Shown: positions 8,243 through 16,946 of the stretch, one piece after another | Layout: each line of letters opens with the position of its first letter | Position numbering within the stretch: position 1 is the stretch's first letter | NCBI GenBank assembly: GCA_903873165.1 | Contig: CAIQNQ010000145.1 | Location: 1 to 33,694, forward strand | DNA from: an uncultured Methylococcaceae bacterium | GTDB lineage: Bacteria; Pseudomonadota; Gammaproteobacteria; Methylococcales; Methylomonadaceae | Direction: 5' to 3' | DNA: 33,694 nt | Made by a program: the position numbers and the translations under genes | The notes under the pieces: model-generated | Told to the model about the DNA's origin: nothing | Databases searched by the model: none | The model's input: only the letters and a program-made list of their open reading frames with translations

Positions 8243-9547
8243 GTGACCACTTTATTTCCAATACCAGAAAATCATCCTCAGCGTTTTGTATTACATAATG
8301 AAGTACATGCCAGAGCGCCTTTTATTTTAAAGTTACCTGTTAGAGCTAGTTATTTAGCGATGCTATTAACAAATGAGCAAAAATTATTAGAGCGCCAACA
8401 TTTAATTAGCTTATGTGAGCGATTTGGGGTTAATCCCCCCGATAATGATGCGGATCATTTTGTGGCGAACTTTGAAGTATTTCAAATACGTTGGGAACAG
8501 CATGGTGAATTTAGTACTTATAGTTTCTATGTGCATGATACTCCAAAAGATCCTTTTGTTGATTCAGCGTTAAAGAAAGTGCCTGTTGATTGGTTATCAC
8601 AATTATCGGGGCAAATGATTGTTGCGATGCACGCGACTATTTTATCTGAAGAAAGTATCAGTTATAAAGAAACTAATGATTTAACTAAGATAGCAGAATA
8701 TTTTGCTGGTAATGCTGTGATAGGCTCAAAAGTGACCGGCGGTGCAGCTTCTGTATTTACTGATTTTAGGATTCATGTTGATGGTTTTAGTCGGTTATTA
8801 ATCATTGATCATGATTTACGTGCTCAACAAGCGGGGCGTTTATTGCAACGCTTATTTGATATTGAAGTATATAGAATAATGGCCTTAATGGCTTTTCCAA
8901 TCGCTAGGGGTTTATATCCAGCTTTGAATAAGTCAGATCGACAGTTGTACACCATTACCAATGCAATGACTAAATCTGAAAAAGATGATGCTTTATTATT
9001 AGATGAATTAACCAATTTAGCAGCAGAGATTGAGAATTATATATCGAGTAATCACTTTAGATTTGCGGCGGCTAGTGCTTATTATAAATTGGTCGGTCAG
9101 CGTCTTGATGATTTACGGGAAGATAGAATACAAGGTATTCAAACCTTGGGCGAGTTTATTAAAAGACGTTTAGAGCCTGCCATGAATACTTGTGAGTCAG
9201 TTTCGCATCGTTTTACTCTATTATCTGAAAGAGTGAGCAATGCCAGCCAATTATTAAGAACCCGTGTGGATATAATAATCGAACGGCAAAATCAAGGCTT
9301 ACTCACGTCGATGAATTTGCGAGCAAAAATGCAACTGCGTATGCAACAGATGGTAGAAGGTATTTCAATGGTTGCCATTACCTATTATGCAGCTAGTATC
9401 GTTGGTAAGTTTTCTGAAGCTTTACATGCCTTCGGTTTTAAAGTTAACCCTGAGCTCGTGGAAGGTGTGTCTATCCCATTTATTTTAATTATTATTGCCG
9501 TTAATACTAAGCGCATTCATAAGATTATCGCTAATACAACTGAATAA
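8243..9547 (+). CDS. DUF3422 family membrane protein
   Basis: This 434-residue protein starts with GTG at 8243 (MTTLFPIPENHP); in-frame stops lie immediately upstream. The N-terminal motif HPQRFVLHNEVHARAPF is characteristic of DUF3422. A long helical middle region (about residues 240-365) leads to two predicted membrane segments at the C-terminus, around ISMVAITYYAASIVG and IPFILIIIAVNT. The architecture suggests an inner-membrane protein with a large cytoplasmic domain. No function is established for the family. Confidence 0.88.
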   Translation: MTTLFPIPENHPQRFVLHNEVHARAPFILKLPVRASYLAMLLTNEQKLLERQHLISLCERFGVNPPDNDADHFVANFEVFQIRWEQHGEFSTYSFYVHDTPKDPFVDSALKKVPVDWLSQLSGQMIVAMHATILSEESISYKETNDLTKIAEYFAGNAVIGSKVTGGAASVFTDFRIHVDGFSRLLIIDHDLRAQQAGRLLQRLFDIEVYRIMALMAFPIARGLYPALNKSDRQLYTITNAMTKSEKDDALLLDELTNLAAEIENYISSNHFRFAAASAYYKLVGQRLDDLREDRIQGIQTLGEFIKRRLEPAMNTCESVSHRFTLLSERVSNASQLLRTRVDIIIERQNQGLLTSMNLRAKMQLRMQQMVEGISMVAITYYAASIVGKFSEALHAFGFKVNPELVEGVSIPFILIIIAVNTKRIHKIIANTTE

Positions 9548-9580
9548 ACCTTTATATTGTTATGGGGTGCTTGAATTTTG

Positions 9581-9601
9581 CAGTATAGACTCAATATACT
9601 G
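9581..9601. promoter_or_regulatory. Short palindrome upstream of the small acidic gene
   Basis: A perfect 7-bp inverted repeat, CAGTATA (9581-9587) and TATACTG (9595-9601), is separated by 7 bases and lies 19 bp before the ATG at 9621. It could be an operator or a small terminator for the preceding gene. No T-tract follows it. Confidence 0.3.
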
Positions 9602-9620
9602 TAACGCATTAACTGGGTGA

Positions 9621-9947
9621 ATGTTTAATTTAAATGGAATCAATAAGATAAATAATCAAATGAATAATGATAGTGAAAAGATAGCAATTGCAAAAAGATT
9701 TGAAGCGCTGTATGAACCTTTGTTGGCTTTATGGTCACCCGATATAGAATATAGTTCAGAAGAGGAGCGATATTTAGGCGTATTTGAGAACCTTTTGGTC
9801 GGTGTGTATGGGGATTGTTACGGCGTTAACGCGGAATATAACGATGATGGTGACTTAGTAAGTGAAGCTACTGAGTACGAAGTAGAAGTGGCCCAACTAG
9901 AATCTTATGGTGACGAGGCTGAAAAGTTTATCTTTGAAATAGTGTAA
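9621..9947 (+). CDS. Small acidic protein of unknown function
   Basis: This 108-residue, strongly acidic protein (many Glu and Asp, for example SSEEERYLG and YNDDGDLVSEATEYEVEVA) has no signal peptide or membrane segment. I do not recognise the family. A GGGTG sequence a few bases before the ATG supports the start at 9621. A second ATG at codon 15 (MNNDSEK) is possible but has no ribosome binding site. It stands alone between the DUF3422 gene and the beta-helix gene, all on the plus strand. Confidence 0.6.
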   Translation: MFNLNGINKINNQMNNDSEKIAIAKRFEALYEPLLALWSPDIEYSSEEERYLGVFENLLVGVYGDCYGVNAEYNDDGDLVSEATEYEVEVAQLESYGDEAEKFIFEIV

Positions 9948-10022
9948 TGGTCAAGTTTTTTCAGGCACTGAGCGATTTGCGCTGTGACGATTTTTTAATT
10001 TGCCAATAACCCCCACTTTCTT

Positions 10023-12113
10023 ATGACACAAATCTTGCGTTTTGGGCTTTTAGCCTGTTTAATATTCAGTTATAACGCACAAGCGACAGATTATTATGTT
10101 AGTTCGCAAGGCAATGATGATTGGTCTGGGGGATTAAAAACAGCTAACCAAACACTAACTGATGGGCCATTCCAAACCTTAGAACGGGCTAAGCAAGCGC
10201 TTAGAGGTTTAAAAAAGTCCGGTGCATTCAACGATAAAGTGACTGTTAATATTGCAGAGGGTACATACACCTTATCTCACACTTTGCATTTTAGTTTAAT
10301 GGATAGTGGGTTGCCGGATCGAGAAATTGTGTGGCAAGGTGAGCAGGGTGCTAAGGTGTTGGTCAGTGGTGGTGTCGCTCTTAATTGTACGAAGCAAAAT
10401 GCTAATTTGTGGGAATGTCCTGTACCGCAAGCCTCGATAAATCTACAATCATTTGATCCGCAACGTATCAAAGGCAATGCCCCCAAGTTTGAGTTATATG
10501 TCAATCAGCAAAAGCTGCACCTAGCGCGTTGGCCCGATACGGGCTGGGCGCATATTAAGTTACCCTTAGATAAAGACACTCAGTTTTCGGTGATGGAATC
10601 ACTACCCATACTAGGCGCTGACGAAGTTAAGAATGCTCAGGTACATATCTTTCCTAGTAATGATTGGTATGATCAGTACGTAGCGATAGATAGTATTATT
10701 CCTGCTAACAATAGTCTTAAATTAAGTAGTGCTACACCCTTTCCTTTGGATAGTGGGCGGCGTTTTTATTTACAAAACGTACCCAGTTTATTGAATGCGC
10801 CAGGTGAATGGCTCTATGATGAAGCTACTAAAAAAATTAGTTTTATTGCGCCTGATGGTGTTAATCCCACTGAAATTGTGATGTCCTCTTTGCCTAACCT
10901 ATTAGTGGCAGAAGGTATTAAAAACGTCAGTTTTAAAAATATAAGTTTTCAGTACAGTGCGGCTACGGCTATAACAGTTTCAGACTCGAATGACATCTTA
11001 TTAGATCAATTGGCTATACAGCACATTGACGGCAAGGGTATCCAAATAAATTCTGGTCAGCGTGTACAACTTATTAATAGTCAAATCTCTGATATTGGTG
11101 CGCAGGGTGTGATAGTGACGGGTGGAGATAGACTGACTTTAACTTCATCTGGGCATGTTATTTATAATAATCATATACATGATGTAGCGACCACCGTATT
11201 AACGATGGCTCCAGGGGTTGAGGTAAATGGGGTGGGTGTTAGTGTTACGCATAATTTACTCGAACAAGGCTCTGGTATCGGTATTATATTAACGGGTAAT
11301 GATCATCTGATTGAGAAAAATGAATTAAGTCACTTTTGCACGCAATCAGCGGATTGTGGCGCTTTTTATTCTGGTCAAGATTGGTCTTGGCGAGGCAATG
11401 TTTTTAGGAATAATTATGTGCATGACATTGTTAGTTATGGTCTGCAAAATGTTGATGTGACCAATAATCGAGTGCTTTATTCAGACACGGCCTCAGTAGG
11501 TGTGTACTTAGATGACGGCGTTAGTGGTTTTGAAATCAGCAATAATATCTTTGAGAACGCCGGTACCATGTCTATACAAGTAGGTGGTGGGCGCGATAAT
11601 AAAATCTTTAATAATTATTTTAAGACTAATTATTATGCGATTATGGTTGATGACCGCTGGCCAGCTTATGATTGGAATCGGAATGCCAATAATTTAAATG
11701 CCTCTCCCTATCAAACACCACTTTGGCTGCAGAAGTATCCAGAGTTAGCTGTGCCCATGTTTAATAGAACCTGGCCAGAAGGTAATAAAATCGAACGTAA
11801 TATTATGTTTTCTGGTAAGCCCAATGGCTTATTGCTACGCTATTTCGTGCCTATGCAATCCACAGTTATTGGGCATAATTTAGTGTGGGCGATAGAGGGT
11901 AAACCGACCATTGATTACAAGATATTGGATTTAAATAAACTCTTTGGTGGCGCCTCTTGGCAACAATGGCTGGCAGAAGGTATTGAACGAAATACCGTAG
12001 TTGCTGATCCTTGCGTTAGTATCGTTAATAAACAATTGCTTAGTTGCGCGACTTCTCCTATTAAAGATATCGGCTTCAAGTCTATCGATGCGGATATAGG
12101 CTTGGTAAAGTAG
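10023..12113 (+). CDS. Secreted right-handed parallel beta-helix protein
   Basis: This 696-residue protein has a typical signal peptide at residues 1-22 (cleavage likely after AQA). It is followed by DYYVSSQGNDDWSGG and GPFQTLERAKQALRGLKK, the usual opening of secreted polysaccharide-active or polysaccharide-binding beta-helix proteins. The middle, about residues 290-560, contains repeating beta-strand coils with Asn-rich turns (NNHIHDV, NNYVHDI, ISNNIFENAG, IFNNYFK). It is probably periplasmic or extracellular. Lyase, epimerase or binding activity on a polysaccharide is possible, but no catalytic set can be assigned from sequence. The nearby polysaccharide locus, convergent with it, makes a role in that pathway thinkable. 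Confidence 0.8.
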   Translation: MTQILRFGLLACLIFSYNAQATDYYVSSQGNDDWSGGLKTANQTLTDGPFQTLERAKQALRGLKKSGAFNDKVTVNIAEGTYTLSHTLHFSLMDSGLPDREIVWQGEQGAKVLVSGGVALNCTKQNANLWECPVPQASINLQSFDPQRIKGNAPKFELYVNQQKLHLARWPDTGWAHIKLPLDKDTQFSVMESLPILGADEVKNAQVHIFPSNDWYDQYVAIDSIIPANNSLKLSSATPFPLDSGRRFYLQNVPSLLNAPGEWLYDEATKKISFIAPDGVNPTEIVMSSLPNLLVAEGIKNVSFKNISFQYSAATAITVSDSNDILLDQLAIQHIDGKGIQINSGQRVQLINSQISDIGAQGVIVTGGDRLTLTSSGHVIYNNHIHDVATTVLTMAPGVEVNGVGVSVTHNLLEQGSGIGIILTGNDHLIEKNELSHFCTQSADCGAFYSGQDWSWRGNVFRNNYVHDIVSYGLQNVDVTNNRVLYSDTASVGVYLDDGVSGFEISNNIFENAGTMSIQVGGGRDNKIFNNYFKTNYYAIMVDDRWPAYDWNRNANNLNASPYQTPLWLQKYPELAVPMFNRTWPEGNKIERNIMFSGKPNGLLLRYFVPMQSTVIGHNLVWAIEGKPTIDYKILDLNKLFGGASWQQWLAEGIERNTVVADPCVSIVNKQLLSCATSPIKDIGFKSIDADIGLVK

Positions 12114-12138
12114 AAGTGAACTTTTTAAGCTATTTAAG

Positions 12139-12166
12139 TTAATGAATTAAATTAAAACGGTATAAT
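12139..12166 (+). promoter_or_regulatory. Putative promoter of the DUF1640-like gene
   Basis: A perfect TATAAT lies at 12161-12166 with a weak -35 (TTAATG at 12139, spacing 16). The predicted start point is about 25 bases before the ATG at 12197. Confidence 0.4.
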
Positions 12167-12196
12167 GATCTAAAATAAATTTCATAAGAGTTTGTA

Positions 12197-12442
12197 ATGG
12201 CAACGATAACTTTTGACACCCATAAGTTCGTATTAAAACTCCAAGAAGCTGGTTTTAATCAAAAACAAGCGGAAGGTTTGACAGAAGCGATGAGAGCAGC
12301 GATTGAAGAGTCTGAACTAGTCACGAAAAAGGATCTTCAGATTGAGCTTTCTCCTATAAAAGCAGATCTTAATTTACTTAAATGGATGATGGGCGCTTTA
12401 ATAGCAATTGCCCTTGCTAATTTTTCTAAGCAGTTTTTGTAG
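12197..12442 (+). CDS. Small coiled-coil membrane protein, DUF1640-like
   Basis: This 81-residue protein begins MATITFDTHKFVLKLQEAGF and contains QAEGLTEAMRAAIEE, the pattern of the short bacterial DUF1640 (CCDC90-like) proteins. A short helical or coiled-coil segment is followed by a C-terminal membrane anchor (about LLKWMMGALIAIALANF). The family is common in proteobacteria and has no clear function. A TATAAT promoter and an AAGAG ribosome binding site precede it. A second, broken copy of the same C-terminus follows directly. Confidence 0.75.
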   Translation: MATITFDTHKFVLKLQEAGFNQKQAEGLTEAMRAAIEESELVTKKDLQIELSPIKADLNLLKWMMGALIAIALANFSKQFL

Positions 12443-12457
12443 TGATACGAATTTTAG

Positions 12458-12613
12458 CAAGAGATTGAGTATAAGGTGCACCTAAGTCACTTTAATAAAA
12501 TTAATCGGCGTTTATCATCTATAAAAGCGGAAATTACTGTATTAAAATGGATGTTGGGTTTTTTAGTTGCAGGAATGGTCTCTTTACTATTTAAAGCTTT
12601 TACCATTATCTAG
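12458..12613 (+). pseudogene. Remnant of a second DUF1640-like gene
   Basis: The plus-strand frame after the stop at 12455-12457 reads INRRLSSIKAEITVLKWMLG followed by FLVAGMVSLLFKAFTII and a TAG at 12611-12613. This is the coiled coil plus membrane anchor typical of DUF1640 proteins and parallels the end of the intact neighbour (IKADLNLLKWMMGALIA). The N-terminal half is missing and no good start codon is present. Its last 27 bases overlap the end of the opposing glycosyltransferase gene. Confidence 0.65.
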
Positions 12614-13864
12614 TTGATAGATTTCTAGCAACTGCTTAACATTCTCTTCGTCGGTATATTTATCCAAATATACTTGTCTGGCATTAGTGCCTAACCATGC
12701 ACATTCATTAGGATTTTCTAACAGCCAGTTTAGCTTAGAGGCTAAGTCCTCGGCATTGCCCGGTTCAAATAACAAGCCGGTTTTACCATCTTCAATAATA
12801 TCCACCATACTGCCTAGGTTTGATGCTAACACTGGTAAACCATGCGCTAGTGCTTCTACTAACACTAACGGAAACCCTTCATACCATTCGGATGGCAAAA
12901 TTAAAAACGTCGCTCGTTGCATTAATAAACTAATCTCAGCAGGAGATTGCAAACCTAAAGCCTGCACATTGGCCTGATTATCGATTAAATCAGCTAACGG
13001 GCCGGTACCCGCTATCTTTAATTGAATGGGTGAAGATTGCCTATTTTCATTAAGAACACCCTCAAATCTAGGAGTAGAATTATTATTCTGAGATATATTA
13101 TTAGCATCAGAGTCACTCTTAGGAATATTAAGGTGATCTAAAATCTTCCATGCCTTTAACAAGGTATGAAGTCCCTTTTCTGTGCTTAATCTCCCGACAA
13201 ATAGACCAAAAGGAGGTGAAGTACGTTCGACAGGTGTTATACCCAGTAAAGGATCATTAACAAAATTAGGTTTAACAGATATCTTATCGGCCGGAAATCC
13301 TGCTTCAATAAACTTAGTCTTAGCAAACTCGGTTAAGGCTATGAAACGCGTTACTTTATGTTGCCAAGTGCCTAACTTACGATGCGTCGCCACCATGTGT
13401 GCCACTACAAAACTGCCTAATTTTGATTCCTTATAACAACCATGCAGAACCGCCTGATAGGGTGAGCCCTTAACACATAGTTCACAAATCTTACCTTCTC
13501 GCATTAACATGGCTCCAGGACACATTAAGCGGTAATTATGTAAAGTTTGTACTACAGGTATGTTAAGTGCCAAACACGCATCATAAATAGACGGACTTAA
13601 TTGCGGAAAAAAATTATGCACATGCACCACATCCGGTTTAAATGCCTGTAACTTAGTGAGTGCAACCGCTTTACTACGGGTTGAATAAGTAGTGTTTAAC
13701 GCGGTTCTGATTTTACTTCGTAAGCCCGATGGTAAATCCTTATTATCCAAAGACCATAACTCAACTTGATGCCCATGCGCAGCGAGTAATTTAAGTTCAG
13801 CAGCTGCTACATTATCTTCCCCACCGGCATATTGATAATAGTTATGGATAAATAGAATTTTCAT
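12587..13864 (-). CDS. Glycosyltransferase family 4 (GT-B), last gene of the polysaccharide locus
   Basis: This 425-residue GT-B enzyme has an N-terminal Rossmann half beginning MKILFIHNYYQYAGGEDNV, a Cys cluster (115, 127, 130, 143) common in this GT4 subgroup, and a donor-binding half with GLFVGRLSTEKGLHTLLKAW and the EX7E motif at residues 329-337 (EGFPLVLVE). It presumably transfers a sugar to a lipid-linked glycan at the cytoplasmic membrane. A polar insertion at about residues 247-278 interrupts the donor domain between LLKAWKIL and IQLKIAGTGP; most relatives have only a short loop there. The sugar cannot be predicted. Confidence 0.9.
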   Translation of the reverse strand: MKILFIHNYYQYAGGEDNVAAAELKLLAAHGHQVELWSLDNKDLPSGLRSKIRTALNTTYSTRSKAVALTKLQAFKPDVVHVHNFFPQLSPSIYDACLALNIPVVQTLHNYRLMCPGAMLMREGKICELCVKGSPYQAVLHGCYKESKLGSFVVAHMVATHRKLGTWQHKVTRFIALTEFAKTKFIEAGFPADKISVKPNFVNDPLLGITPVERTSPPFGLFVGRLSTEKGLHTLLKAWKILDHLNIPKSDSDANNISQNNNSTPRFEGVLNENRQSSPIQLKIAGTGPLADLIDNQANVQALGLQSPAEISLLMQRATFLILPSEWYEGFPLVLVEALAHGLPVLASNLGSMVDIIEDGKTGLLFEPGNAEDLASKLNWLLENPNECAWLGTNARQVYLDKYTDEENVKQLLEIYQLDNGKSFK

Positions 13865-13902
13865 TAGATTAGATGAGTTAATAGGGAAGTAATGCTATAA
13901 AG

Positions 13903-14673
13903 TTATTGGAATTTTTCTAAGGCAATTATTATTTGCTCTCTTGACCAAAGACACATTTCCCGTGGTATTTCGTTAGGTATAGTGTCATCAATTCTAAATA
14001 GAACATCTTGATCGAAATTGAAAGGGGCTGAAAATAAATCAATTAGTCTGAAGTCACCGGTTGTTATATCACGGTTAATAAAGTTATTTGATTTAATGTA
14101 GGTTGTTGTTAATAGATATTTAATATTTGAATTGATGAAGTTTTGCAAAACTAATTTTGTATCTTGATAACTAAGGTGAAATAAACAGTCTCTGCAAATC
14201 ATTAAATGTGCTTGTGGTAATTCATCTTTTGTTAAATCTATATGGATAAAATTAGTTTGTTCATTTTTAAAGTTTGATTGATTTGCTTCAATTAGAGGCA
14301 AGACAATATCACCACCAATGTAGTTGATATTGACTGTTTTTAATAATAAACGCATCCAATTAAAATCACCACAAGGTGCATCAAAAAGAGTTTGTATAGA
14401 AAACTGTTTGATCAACTCAGGTAATTTCGTTCTTAAATTTTGAGTGCCTTCTAATGTTGAACCGTTGCCACTAACACTTTCAAAATTTCCCCAGATATTA
14501 TTTTTGTATATTTCAGTGAATCTGTCTTCTATGGTTTCCATTTCAAGAATTTTTTCATTAAGTACTTTTTCACTGAACAAGCGATTAAAGAAATGTTTAC
14601 CTAATTTTAAAAGCGTAGGAATTACGCCTATTGTTTTAAATGAAGTTAGGATTTTAGAGATTATTTTGTTCAT
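13903..14673 (-). CDS. Class I SAM-dependent methyltransferase
   Basis: This 256-residue protein has a SAM-binding motif I at TLFDAPCGDFNWM, followed by NINYIGGDIVLPLIE (motif II acid) and a post-II region, LMICRDCLFHLSYQD. The N-terminal 90 residues are mostly helical with no recognised domain. It lies 2 bp after the stop of the upstream GT4 gene inside the polysaccharide operon, so methylation of a sugar or chain end is a reasonable inference. The substrate is unknown. Confidence 0.8.
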   Translation of the reverse strand: MNKIISKILTSFKTIGVIPTLLKLGKHFFNRLFSEKVLNEKILEMETIEDRFTEIYKNNIWGNFESVSGNGSTLEGTQNLRTKLPELIKQFSIQTLFDAPCGDFNWMRLLLKTVNINYIGGDIVLPLIEANQSNFKNEQTNFIHIDLTKDELPQAHLMICRDCLFHLSYQDTKLVLQNFINSNIKYLLTTTYIKSNNFINRDITTGDFRLIDLFSAPFNFDQDVLFRIDDTIPNEIPREMCLWSREQIIIALEKFQ

Positions 14674-14675
14674 AT

Positions 14676-15812
14676 TTAAAAGTTATTTTGTAGAAGGAAG
14701 TTGGATAGATTTTTTGCTGCAATATCATTAGTGTATTCCGTAAGAAAAACTTCTCTCGCTTTGATACTTGTCTCAGTTAACCATTGTTGATCATTGATGG
14801 AATTAGCAATAATCTGAGCTGCTGAGTATACGTCATTTAAGGGCAGGGCAAGACCTACAGTGTTGTTATTTAAAATTTCGGGAATGCCTCCAACCGGGAT
14901 AGCAAATACAGGTTTACTTCTGGCTAGTGCTTCTATTAATGTGATGCCAAAGCTTTCCATCGTTGCCACATGAATATAAGCTTTATGAAAAGAAATGAGT
15001 TCTGCTGCATTAGCTACAAAGCCAGCAAAATGTACTAGATCAGTTATTTTTAAGTCTCGGGCTTTATTTTCTAATAAAGTTTTATCCGGCCCATCTCCTA
15101 CAAGAGTCAATGTTAATGGTGTCCCATGTGCACGCAGTGCGGCAATAATATCTAGTAAATAGCTTTGGTTTTTACGGGTTTCTAACGTACCAATATTAAT
15201 TAGGTCTGCTGTCGTTTCAATAGGAGTTTTTAGGCCGGGGTCTGCTAAAAAGTTGGGTATTACTAGGGTGTTGACGTTATTAATTTTAGGTATGCGTTTG
15301 AGGAGTTCGCGTTTCATAAATTCTGAAACAAATACCAAACCATCCAGTTGGGGAAGGGTAGTTTCCTCAAAATGTTTTATTGAATGATAGAGTTTATCTG
15401 TTTTAGTTATCAACCCCTTGTCGGCCCATTCCTCAGCTTGTGAGATATTAAAGTGCGTGACCATCACAATTTTTTGGTTATTAGAAACTCTGGCATTTAG
15501 AGCGGCATTGGCAGTTAATGGGCATTGTGCGTAGACAGTACAGTGGCTGTTATTCTTTAAACGTTTTTTTAAAGCTATTTCTACAAAAAACGCATGCCAG
15601 TATCGATACCACCAAACACTTAAGGCGCCTTTAAGTAATTTACGAACTGCAAAGACAGGATAAACTAACCAAAGTGGCGCAGAGTAGGGCGTCATTAATT
15701 CGACTGGCTGGTTATGAGCGTTTAGATAATCTATTAAAGCATTAAAGTGTGTTTGTACCCCCGTTTCTCCGTTGGGGCGCATAATCGTGGCAATGATAAT
15801 AGGCTGTGTCAT
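14676..15812 (-). CDS. Glycosyltransferase family 4
   Basis: This 378-residue GT-B enzyme has the N-terminal motif ATIMRPNGETGVQTHFNAL, the linker NIGTLETRKNQSYLLDII, then TLVGDGPDKTLLENKA and the EX7E motif in ESFGITLIEALARSKPVFA. Its start overlaps the upstream GT4 stop by 4 bp (ATGA), which indicates translational coupling. It probably adds one sugar to the repeat unit made by this locus. Confidence 0.9.
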   Translation of the reverse strand: MTQPIIIATIMRPNGETGVQTHFNALIDYLNAHNQPVELMTPYSAPLWLVYPVFAVRKLLKGALSVWWYRYWHAFFVEIALKKRLKNNSHCTVYAQCPLTANAALNARVSNNQKIVMVTHFNISQAEEWADKGLITKTDKLYHSIKHFEETTLPQLDGLVFVSEFMKRELLKRIPKINNVNTLVIPNFLADPGLKTPIETTADLINIGTLETRKNQSYLLDIIAALRAHGTPLTLTLVGDGPDKTLLENKARDLKITDLVHFAGFVANAAELISFHKAYIHVATMESFGITLIEALARSKPVFAIPVGGIPEILNNNTVGLALPLNDVYSAAQIIANSINDQQWLTETSIKAREVFLTEYTNDIAAKNLSNFLLQNNF

Positions 15813-16909
15813 TGAGATAACTCGAAAGCTTGTATAATCGCCTCAGTTAAGCCTTTAGCAGAGTTATCAAAGTTATATTCGGCTACTTGGGAACGACTAT
15901 TGTGTGAGAATGATTGATAAAGCGTCGTATCAGATAATAATTGTGCAGCGGCTGTTGCCCATAAATCAACGTCAAGTTCACGGATAAAACCATTGTTGCC
16001 ATCAATAATTAACTCACCCGAAACACCCGCATAAGGTGAAACAATAACGGGTAAGCCACTAGCACAGGCCTCATTAGCGACAACGCCCCAGACATCACCT
16101 TCGGTAGGAAATAAAAATATTTTAGCTGCGGCATAGCGGTAAGGTAATTCTGCTTGTGTGGCATAACCTAAGAAACGAGCATCAACAAATTCGGCAATTT
16201 CTGTTGCATAAGCCCGCATGTCGGCTTCTAACTCGCCACTCCCGACAAAATCAATTGAGGTTTTTCTATTTAATAATTTAGCTGTCGCAATCGCCACTTC
16301 TAGTGCAAATACTGGGCGTTTAAAGCTTAAAAAACGCCCGCAGAAGATAAAATCAACGGGGTTTGGTGCGGTGGGTTGGTTAAATGCCGCGTTGTCTGCA
16401 CATAAATAGGACTTATGTAGACGATCTTCTGGGGCGCCATAGTGCTTAAACAAATCTAAAGATCCTTCACAAGCCCCCACAAAACTGGTGCTACGCTTTA
16501 AAACAATTCGACGTAAAAATCGATGCAACCAAGACAAGGTTTGTTCTGATTGAGCAGTACCATCCGTCATGGCGATATGTGGTACTCCGTTGAATGTTGC
16601 CCATGCAAACGCAAATAAATAAGTAGGGATATATCCCACTGTAATAACAATATCGGGTTTCAATTCATTGAGCTTAGACCAAATATTTAGGTCTGCATGT
16701 ATAAATTGTCGACCTTTATCTATAAATTTACCAGTTAAAAAATAATAATTAAAACCATAATCTGTTGGGGCTGTTTTGGTGTCAATCTGCGGTTGTGCAC
16801 AAAAAATAACAGTGGGGTCAATACTTCCAGATTCAGCTAAATTTCTCCATACCGGGATTCTGTAAGGGGCTGGGACATTAGTTACCAAAGCTACATTAAT
16901 TGCTTGCAT
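15809..16909 (-). CDS. Glycosyltransferase family 4
   Basis: This 366-residue GT-B enzyme starts with NVALVTNVPAPYRIPVWRNL, typical of GT4 members acting on polysaccharide repeat units. The C-terminal half has FIFCGRFLSFKRPVFALEVA, LLNRKTSIDFVGSGELE and VWGVVANEACASGLPVIVSP, where the donor-site Glu pair sits. It overlaps the downstream GT4 by 4 bp. The donor sugar is not predictable. Confidence 0.9.
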   Translation of the reverse strand: MQAINVALVTNVPAPYRIPVWRNLAESGSIDPTVIFCAQPQIDTKTAPTDYGFNYYFLTGKFIDKGRQFIHADLNIWSKLNELKPDIVITVGYIPTYLFAFAWATFNGVPHIAMTDGTAQSEQTLSWLHRFLRRIVLKRSTSFVGACEGSLDLFKHYGAPEDRLHKSYLCADNAAFNQPTAPNPVDFIFCGRFLSFKRPVFALEVAIATAKLLNRKTSIDFVGSGELEADMRAYATEIAEFVDARFLGYATQAELPYRYAAAKIFLFPTEGDVWGVVANEACASGLPVIVSPYAGVSGELIIDGNNGFIRELDVDLWATAAAQLLSDTTLYQSFSHNSRSQVAEYNFDNSAKGLTEAIIQAFELSQ

Positions 16910-16946
16910 TTAATGAAATTGTTTTAAATTAAGGAAGAATTATTGT

